Shown here piece after piece: positions 1-3,709 of a DNA stretch of 6,677 nt. The stretch is from Parachlamydiales bacterium. GTDB lineage: Bacteria > Chlamydiota > Chlamydiia > Chlamydiales > Rhabdochlamydiaceae. The notes under the pieces were generated by a model. The model made no database searches and was not told where the DNA came from. It saw nothing but the letters and a program-made list of their open reading frames with translations. Made by a program: the position numbers and the translations under genes. The DNA lies in the NCBI GenBank assembly GCA_020050965.1, contig JAGVJV010000070.1:1-6677 (forward strand), written 5' to 3'. Each line of letters begins with the position of its first letter. Position 1 is the stretch's first letter.

Positions 1-37
1 ACATGGAATAGCGATCGGTGGAAGAGTAGATTTTTAA
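1..37 (+). CDS. C-terminal tail of a probable outer-membrane beta-barrel protein (partial, 5' end outside window)
   Basis: Reading from position 2, the frame gives HGIAIGGRVDF and then TAA at 35-37. The alternating pattern ending in Asp-Phe is the usual last strand of a Gram-negative beta-barrel protein, where the terminal Phe is recognised by the BAM machinery. It lines up without gaps with the last 11 residues of the next gene (QGLFVKAQFDF): G, D and F are identical and I/L and I/V are conservative. The next gene starts only 15 nt later in the same direction, so the two are probably tandem paralogues in one transcription unit. Only 11 codons are visible, so this is inference from a short tail; chance similarity cannot be excluded. 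Confidence 0.55.
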   Translation, partial: HGIAIGGRVDF

Positions 38-43
38 ATTATT

Positions 44-47
44 GGAG
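44..47 (+). promoter_or_regulatory. Shine-Dalgarno site of the outer-membrane protein gene
   Basis: GGAG lies 5 nt before the ATG at 53. It occupies the 15-nt gap after the stop of the upstream reading frame. No promoter is visible in that gap, which fits co-transcription with the upstream gene. Confidence 0.7.
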
Positions 48-52
48 TAAAT

Positions 53-1126
53 ATGTTGAAAAATACGTGTCTTTTATTATTAACAAGCTTGCCTTCTTTG
101 GCGTTTGCTGAGGATTCGGAATGCTGTGTTGCATTATTGCCTCCAGAGCCTATTGAATCTTGTCAGGTTCCAGTTGGGTATTTCTATCCTGCTCAATATT
201 CCTTTGGCGAATGTGGGTGGGATATTTCTATCAGTGGAGAATTTATCTATTGGGAGATCGATCGCGACAGCGTCACTTCCGTTGGCTCTCTAGTCACGCT
301 AGAGAATAACGGAACATTTCGAGATCAAAAAACTCTCGTTCACCATCAAGGATATCGACCTGGCTTTAAAGTTGCTGCTGGAATAGGACTCCCAGGATGT
401 GATGATTGGAAACTAGATGTGGAATACACTTGGTTCCATCATAGATCGACGAATCATTACAATGCTTCAGCAGCACAATTTATTACCCTTCCCATTCTAA
501 CCGCAATTTTTGATATTCCAGCTCTATTAGCCTATCGAGCTAGTTCTGCAAAATCAGAAATTGAATTTAATTTGGATTTTATCAGTGGAGTTGTTGGAAG
601 AGCATTCTACTTAAGCCAGCGTTTAATCGTAGATGCTGGCGTAGGTCTAAAAGCTTGGTGGTCTAAACTAGATTCAGACTTGACTTATACTGCACTAGTA
701 GGTGGCGCTATATCTACCCAGCGATCAGAATCAGGGCTTTGGGGTATAGGTCCTTATGTCTCAGCACAGATAAAAGGACTTTTATGGTGCGGGACTTATC
801 TCTACGGTAAAGTGGGGGTTTGGAATAGCTATATGAGATTTAACAAACATAAAATTCTCAATAATTACCAACTCGCTCGGCCTTTTGCCCCTTTTGTTAA
901 TGAGGAAACCAACCCATCTTCTTATTATTTCGTGAACCTCTTTTATGAAGGTGCTCTTGGGCTCGGATGGGGAACCTATCTATGCGACTGCGATTACCAC
1001 ATCGATTTTCTAGTCGGCTATGATATGATGACAACTTATACCAGAGCATTTATCGTCACATCAGGAGATACACACAAAGAATTCTACTACCAAGGACTCT
1101 TCGTCAAAGCGCAATTCGACTTCTAG
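53..1126 (+). CDS. Lpg1974/MOMP-like outer-membrane porin, Cys-rich
   Basis: The protein has 357 residues and is predicted to form an outer-membrane beta-barrel that acts as a porin or surface protein. Residues 1-19 form a signal peptide with an AFA|ED cleavage site. The mature protein is rich in aromatic, amphipathic strands: 'GEFIYWEID' near 62-70, 'DDWKLDVEYTWFHH' at 117-130, and Gly-rich paired strands through the C-terminal half. It ends 'VKAQFDF' with the C-terminal Phe typical of BAM substrates. The DxWxLxxxYTWFHH block and the ending resemble the Lpg1974 (Legionella_OMP) family, which is expanded as MOMP-like proteins in environmental chlamydiae. Eight cysteines remain after cleavage (24, 25, 37, 54, 116, 246, 311, 313), compatible with the disulfide-linked outer membrane known in Chlamydiae. 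The start has a good SD. The stop TAG shares a CTAG with the stop of the convergent marR-type gene. The transported substrate is unknown. Confidence 0.85.
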   Translation: MLKNTCLLLLTSLPSLAFAEDSECCVALLPPEPIESCQVPVGYFYPAQYSFGECGWDISISGEFIYWEIDRDSVTSVGSLVTLENNGTFRDQKTLVHHQGYRPGFKVAAGIGLPGCDDWKLDVEYTWFHHRSTNHYNASAAQFITLPILTAIFDIPALLAYRASSAKSEIEFNLDFISGVVGRAFYLSQRLIVDAGVGLKAWWSKLDSDLTYTALVGGAISTQRSESGLWGIGPYVSAQIKGLLWCGTYLYGKVGVWNSYMRFNKHKILNNYQLARPFAPFVNEETNPSSYYFVNLFYEGALGLGWGTYLCDCDYHIDFLVGYDMMTTYTRAFIVTSGDTHKEFYYQGLFVKAQFDF

Positions 1127-1572
1127 TGCTTAGCTAGTTTTTGGAAGACTTGAACGATGAAGCTTAATTCTTCTGCAGAAAGGGGATTGAAAAACTGAGA
1201 ATCCCCTTTTTCAACAGCAGGAAGTGCGAGCTTAAGCAATCGGGAGCCCTTTGGAGTCAAAGAGACATCTTTTGCCCGGCCATCGGTTGAACTGCTTCTC
1301 TGGATCATCCCTTTTTTCTCAAGCCCTTTAAGGATCTGTGAATTCGTATTGGGATCTAATCCTGCCATTTTCCCGATCGCCACTTGGGTAACTGGCTCTC
1401 CATTTCGGGTCAGCCATCCGGTAGTTGCCAGGACCACAAATTGGGGATGGGTGAGCTCAAGTTGTTTAAGTACTGCTTCGATGCCGCTGCGCCAGGCAGT
1501 GCTCACATGCCACAATAGGAAGCCAGGACTCTTTTTCGGAGTCTCGTGGGCGCTTATTTTCTTAAAGTCCAT
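1123..1572 (-). CDS. MarR-family transcriptional regulator
   Basis: This 149-residue protein has the size and layout of a MarR winged-helix dimer. Residues 17-40 form the N-terminal dimerisation helix. Residues 41-87 hold the helix-turn-helix, with recognition helix 'DPNTNSQILKGLEKKG' at 73-88. The wing 'SSSTDGRAKDVSLTPKG' at 93-109 carries the family D-x-R-xxx-V-x-L-T-xx-G signature. The C-terminal helices close the dimer. It has no cysteine, so a redox mechanism of the OhrR type is unlikely; a small-molecule or other ligand is expected but unknown. Its ATG overlaps the stop of the upstream VOC gene as TAATG, and only a weak GGGG SD precedes it, so translational coupling is likely. As second gene of the operon it probably autoregulates through the palindrome at 1990-2001 (inference). 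Confidence 0.88.
   Translation of the reverse strand: MDFKKISAHETPKKSPGFLLWHVSTAWRSGIEAVLKQLELTHPQFVVLATTGWLTRNGEPVTQVAIGKMAGLDPNTNSQILKGLEKKGMIQRSSSTDGRAKDVSLTPKGSRLLKLALPAVEKGDSQFFNPLSAEELSFIVQVFQKLAKH
1179..1211 (+). terminator. Probable intrinsic terminator of the outer-membrane protein unit, inside the convergent MarR gene
   Basis: AAAGGGGATT (1179-1188) and AATCCCCTTT (1200-1209) form a perfect 10-bp stem with an 11-nt loop. The T run 1207-1211 continues the 3' arm. It lies about 50 nt past the outer-membrane protein stop. The tail is short, with only two Ts beyond the stem, so termination may be partial. No better hairpin exists between the two convergent genes, which share their stop codons. 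The same bases encode part of the MarR protein around residues 120-131. Confidence 0.5.
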
Positions 1573-1958
1573 TATGGTGTGACCCCAGGATAAACGTCTT
1601 TTAGTTTAAGGGCTCGAATGCGATGGCCATCTGGATCCAAAATTACAAAGGTGTATCCAAAATCCATTTCGGTGGGTTTCTGCGCCACTGTCACCTGATG
1701 TTTGCCCCACTCCTCATACAAAGCATCGACATCTTCAGTGGGGAAACAAATTTCTAAGGCGCCTGCAGTGGCTTCGACGCGAGGCTCGGCTGTATATTTG
1801 GACCAAAGGCCGAGCATGACCCCATTTTGAAGGGCAAACATGACAAATGTGGGTGATTCTTCTATTGGTTGGATTCCAAAGATATCCTTATAAAAAAGGC
1901 TGCTCCTTTGGGGGTTGGTTACAAACAGAAGGACAAAGCCGAGGCTAGGTTTAAACAT
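1572..1958 (-). CDS. VOC-fold protein (glyoxalase/bleomycin-resistance superfamily)
   Basis: The 128-residue length is typical of a single-subunit VOC protein with two beta-alpha-beta-beta-beta modules. Module 1 is about residues 5-55 ('LGFVLLFVTNPQRSSLFYKDIFG', then 'FVMFALQNGVMLGLW'). Module 2 is about 66-118 ('GALEICFPTEDVDALYEEW', then 'GYTFVILDPDGHRIRALKL'). The 'LDPDGxxI' block is the superfamily hallmark. Two positions that usually hold metal ligands appear altered: the first strand has no His or Gln at the usual place, and the Glu normally found after 'DPDGxxI' is Arg115. A metal-free binding role, as in bleomycin or other drug-binding members, is therefore more likely than glyoxalase catalysis; the ligand is unknown. 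The start is supported by GGAG 6 nt upstream. It is the first gene of an operon with the MarR regulator. Confidence 0.85.
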   Translation of the reverse strand: MFKPSLGFVLLFVTNPQRSSLFYKDIFGIQPIEESPTFVMFALQNGVMLGLWSKYTAEPRVEATAGALEICFPTEDVDALYEEWGKHQVTVAQKPTEMDFGYTFVILDPDGHRIRALKLKDVYPGVTP

Positions 1959-1964
1959 AGGGTT

Positions 1965-1968
1965 CTCC
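1965..1968 (-). promoter_or_regulatory. Shine-Dalgarno site of the VOC gene
   Basis: Read on the - strand, this is GGAG, 6 nt before the ATG at 1958. It fixes the start of the VOC gene. Confidence 0.7.
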
Positions 1969-1985
1969 GGGTTAGGAATGATTAT

Positions 1986-2014
1986 ATTATACGTATACGT
2001 ACTATTTACGTCAA
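1986..2014 (-). promoter_or_regulatory. Sigma-70 promoter of the VOC-marR operon
   Basis: On the - strand TTGACG (2014-2009) is followed by a 17-nt spacer and TATAAT (1991-1986). This is 5/6 and 6/6 to the housekeeping consensus with ideal spacing. A second TATAAT overlaps at 1986-1981. The expected transcript start near 1979 leaves a short leader of about 20 nt before the VOC ATG. Such a strong basal promoter fits a gene held down by a repressor. Confidence 0.8.
1990..2001. promoter_or_regulatory. Palindromic operator candidate in the VOC-marR promoter
   Basis: TACGTATACGTA is a perfect 12-bp palindrome within the -35/-10 spacer, overlapping the first bases of the -10 box. Weaker symmetric matches extend outward on both flanks. 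A repressor bound here would block RNA polymerase, and the MarR protein of the same operon is the obvious candidate. The assignment is inference; the palindrome itself is seen directly. Confidence 0.65.
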
Positions 2015-2040
2015 AAAAAATGCCTCCCCGTAGAGAGGCA
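2013..2040 (-). terminator. Intrinsic terminator of the MerR/TipAS-type gene
   Basis: On the - strand TGCCTCTC, loop TACG and GGGAGGCA form an 8-bp stem with one T-G wobble, followed at once by eight Ts (2020-2013). The loop with its closing pair is C(UACG)G, a UNCG-type tetraloop known for high stability. It begins 5 nt past the stop codon of the MerR-type gene. The last two Ts are also the first two bases of the -35 box of the VOC-marR promoter. Confidence 0.88.
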
Positions 2041-2045
2041 GGGGA

Positions 2046-2810
2046 TTAGAGGTTTCGATCTGCAAACACCTTCATCGCTTCTGCCATGAAAGGGGCGAGC
2101 TGCGGATGAAAGGGATCCAGCTGTTTACGAAATTCGGGGTGCTCGATATATAGCTGTGCTAATGCCTTGTACACTTCTTTCGTTGCATTGTAGGTTTGCT
2201 CTGCAAGAGCGTGGTGCTTTTTGATGACTTTTTGCACCACGTCTGCTGAAGGATCTAATCCCAAGTGCTGCACCAATTCATTAAAGATGGCATGAGCCGT
2301 TTTGACAATATTGACATAGTAGGCTTTACCTCTTTTTTCGACATCTAATGCGCTTTTGGTTGGGTTTCTCACGCTTTGGCCGACCAGTTTTTCTGCAGCA
2401 GAATAACTTTGCCCTTCCTTTGCTTTCACGAGCGTGATATTGAAGCCATCGAACATCTCTTTGTCTTTCATTTTCTTTTTTCCTTTTAAATGTTTGATTG
2501 TCTTATCGATGGTCTTAAGCAGTATGCCTATCTTCTCCCACTCATTGGTCAAGGCCTTTTTGTGAGAATAGAGCGCAGCGAGCTGATCAAAATCACTTCT
2601 CCCTAGCACTTTTTGGATTTGCTTTAGGGAAAACCCCAATTCTTTGAAGAATAAGATCTGTTGGAGCTGCAAGAGCTCCTTTTCTTCATAATACCGGTAC
2701 CCATTGGATCCATAATAGGCCGGTTTTAGAAGTCCGATCTCCTCGTAGAAATGGAGGGTTCTGACAGTGACTCCTGAGAGATCGCAAAGTTTTTTTACTG
2801 TATAGGCCAT
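2046..2810 (-). CDS. MerR-family activator with TipAS-type effector domain (TipAL-like)
   Basis: The 254-residue length nearly matches Streptomyces TipAL. Residues 2-30 ('YTVKKLCDLSGVTVRTLHFY', then 'EEIGLLKP') are the MerR helix-turn-helix. 'NGYRYYEEKELLQLQQI' at 36-52 is the wing and second helix pair. About 76-113 is a dimerisation coiled coil. From about 114 to the end is a helical TipAS-like domain, opening 'MKDKEMFDGFN' and ending 'HPEFRKQLDPFHPQLAPFMAEAMKVFADRNL' in two pieces (224-240, 241-254). TipAS domains bind bulky hydrophobic drugs such as thiopeptides and activate transcription by twisting a long-spacer promoter. The only cysteine is Cys9 in the DNA-binding domain, so the cysteine that covalently traps thiopeptides in TipA is absent. 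The start has a strong AAGGAG 8 nt upstream. It is monocistronic or follows the hypothetical gene by 87 nt, and has its own terminator. Target genes beyond itself are unknown. Confidence 0.88.
   Translation of the reverse strand: MAYTVKKLCDLSGVTVRTLHFYEEIGLLKPAYYGSNGYRYYEEKELLQLQQILFFKELGFSLKQIQKVLGRSDFDQLAALYSHKKALTNEWEKIGILLKTIDKTIKHLKGKKKMKDKEMFDGFNITLVKAKEGQSYSAAEKLVGQSVRNPTKSALDVEKRGKAYYVNIVKTAHAIFNELVQHLGLDPSADVVQKVIKKHHALAEQTYNATKEVYKALAQLYIEHPEFRKQLDPFHPQLAPFMAEAMKVFADRNL
2469..2485 (-). promoter_or_regulatory. Candidate internal translation start for a stand-alone TipAS domain
   Basis: Inside the MerR-type gene, AAGGA (2485-2481) lies 9 nt before an in-frame ATG (2471-2469, Met114). 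Met114 sits at the junction of the coiled coil and the TipAS domain. Initiation here would give a 141-residue effector domain without the DNA-binding part, like the TipAS product made from Streptomyces tipA. The purine-rich stretch also encodes Lys-Gly-Lys-Lys-Lys, so the SD could be incidental. Confidence 0.4.
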
Positions 2811-2818
2811 CGATTTTT

Positions 2819-2824
2819 CTCCTT
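2819..2824 (-). promoter_or_regulatory. Shine-Dalgarno site of the MerR/TipAS-type gene
   Basis: AAGGAG on the - strand, 8 nt before the ATG at 2810. It is the best SD in the window and fixes the start. Confidence 0.8.
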
Positions 2825-2855
2825 TAATATCCCTATGATTTTAAAGGATGGCCCA

Positions 2856-2887
2856 ATAATAAGATATCACGTCTGCGTGAGGGTCAA
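2856..2887 (-). promoter_or_regulatory. Long-spacer MerR-type promoter of the MerR/TipAS-type gene
   Basis: On the - strand TTGACC (2887-2882) and TATTAT (2861-2856) are separated by 20 nt, longer than the normal 17. MerR-family activators characteristically act on 19-20 bp spacers by distorting the DNA between the two boxes. The dyad at 2867-2880 fills this spacer. The layout indicates autoactivation by the encoded protein, as for tipA. The expected transcript start is near 2849. Confidence 0.7.
2867..2880. promoter_or_regulatory. Dyad operator candidate for the MerR/TipAS-type regulator
   Basis: TCACG-TCTG-CGTGA is a perfect 5-4-5 inverted repeat lying wholly between the -35 and -10 boxes of the long-spacer promoter. 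Position and symmetry are those of a MerR-family binding site. No second copy was noticed elsewhere in the window. Confidence 0.65.
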
Positions 2888-2897
2888 GGAGTAGTTT

Positions 2898-3548
2898 TTA
2901 CCAGACATTAGGTTTCAGTTCGCTGCCGCCTAAATGGGACTGGGGCGAGGGTTGGAAGCAGGGCGCTAAAAGATTGTTTTGCATAGGGCGGTAACCGAAA
3001 TCATTACCAAAAAATTGATAACCACCAGAATAGGCTAATCGCTCAAGTGTAGCGTAAAGTTTTCGGCCATCTTGAGGCGATAAAGTGGTTCCATAAAGGG
3101 CAGAAAAAAGCAAGCCGATTAAGATGAATGGGGTTAATACAACAATAGCAATATCCTTGGCCCACTCACTAAAGCGAGCTATAAAATTGTACTGTTGATT
3201 TGAGGGCTTCCAGAGATGAGCGAAAGCGACGATTTTAGCAATCCTATTTATAAGATTGAGAGCTAAACCTATCGGTTGAATGAAAGGGGTTGCAGCTATT
3301 AGAGCCGCACATTTAAGGCGCAAAATTGTCGTGGAGTCATCGAAATATATTCGGTTAGAAATTCCATCATTGCAATAGAAGTTATCGTAGGAATGCCATC
3401 GATTGATTGGCTTGAAATCTGCGAAAGTTATTCCTACTTGCTCAACTTTATCTTCTCGAGATAGGTCAGTATCAAATCCATTTAAAAGAATATTTCCAAA
3501 ACCTTTAATTATATTGCCACTTGCGTGACAAATAAAGCCTACTGTCAT
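2898..3548 (-). CDS. Hypothetical membrane protein, possibly of a chlamydial family
   Basis: This 216-residue protein matches no function I can name. Two hydrophobic segments, about 80-111 (with a basic residue near 102-105) and 132-151, are separated by a polar stretch of some 20 residues, suggesting two or three membrane passes or a hairpin. The N-terminal 75 residues are polar with few hydrophobic runs; there is no signal peptide. After the second segment come 'PQDGRKLYATLERLAY' (158-173) and 'NNLLAPCFQPSPQSHLGG' (191-208). I associate such 'GRKLYA.lER' and 'LAPCFQP' blocks with uncharacterised proteins of amoeba-associated chlamydiae, but this is from memory and unverified. The paired hydrophobic segments recall inclusion-membrane proteins, though weakly. 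Base composition is AT-richer than the flanking oxidoreductase. It has its own promoter; a weak GGGG SD lies 8 nt before the ATG. No terminator is visible after it, so read-through into the MerR-type gene is possible. Confidence 0.7.
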   Translation of the reverse strand: MTVGFICHASGNIIKGFGNILLNGFDTDLSREDKVEQVGITFADFKPINRWHSYDNFYCNDGISNRIYFDDSTTILRLKCAALIAATPFIQPIGLALNLINRIAKIVAFAHLWKPSNQQYNFIARFSEWAKDIAIVVLTPFILIGLLFSALYGTTLSPQDGRKLYATLERLAYSGGYQFFGNDFGYRPMQNNLLAPCFQPSPQSHLGGSELKPNVW

Positions 3549-3578
3549 GTAAAAAACCCCTATTGTTATTTGATAAAT

Positions 3579-3607
3579 ATCATATCAAAAAATTAATTTT
3601 TTGTAAA
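3579..3607 (-). promoter_or_regulatory. Promoter of the hypothetical membrane protein gene
   Basis: On the - strand TTTACA (3607-3602), a 17-nt AT-rich spacer and TATGAT (3584-3579) match the sigma-70 consensus 5/6 and 5/6. The expected start near 3572 leaves a leader of about 24 nt. A small dyad, TGATA-AA-TATCA (3571-3582), overlaps the -10 region and start site and could be an operator, though AT-rich DNA forms such dyads by chance. Confidence 0.6.
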
Positions 3608-3614
3608 TCGCTTA

Positions 3615-3649
3615 GAAAGTGCAATCGGCGTTGCTCTTGCTGCACTTTC
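3615..3649. repeat. 9-bp inverted repeat in the divergent intergenic region
   Basis: GAAAGTGCA (3615-3623) and TGCACTTTC (3641-3649) are perfect inverted arms around a 17-nt centre. No T run follows on either strand, so it is not a standard terminator. It lies between the two divergent promoters and may be a looped operator or a relic; function unknown. Confidence 0.55.
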
Positions 3650-3667
3650 GATAGCCTATCGTTGACA
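3649..3667 (+). promoter_or_regulatory. TTGACA box with abutting dyad upstream of the GMC oxidoreductase gene
   Basis: CGATAG-C-CTATCG (3649-3661) is a perfect inverted repeat ending immediately before TTGACA (3662-3667), an exact -35 consensus. No good -10 is found 16-18 nt downstream (CATTTT at 3685-3690 is only 3/6), so the promoter may need an activator bound at the dyad. The expected leader would be only about 15 nt. This is a candidate, not a firm promoter. Confidence 0.4.
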
Positions 3668-3709
3668 AGAAAATAATATGTCTTCATTTTGAGAAAAAAG
3701 TGAGGGCTT

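Noticed and set aside
1123..1142. CTAG-tgcttag-CTAG followed by TTTTT as a terminator for the porin gene
   Set aside because: The stem is only 4 bp and AT-rich, too weak for an intrinsic terminator; the 10-bp stem at 1179-1211 is much better.
1349..1582. 77-aa open frame antisense to the MarR gene
   Set aside because: It overlaps the conserved helix-turn-helix coding region and has no supporting start signal.
3674..3679. TAATAT as a -10 box for the GMC gene
   Set aside because: No acceptable -35 lies 16-18 nt upstream (the sequence there is within ATAGCC); it is also only 7 nt from TTGACA, too close to pair with it.
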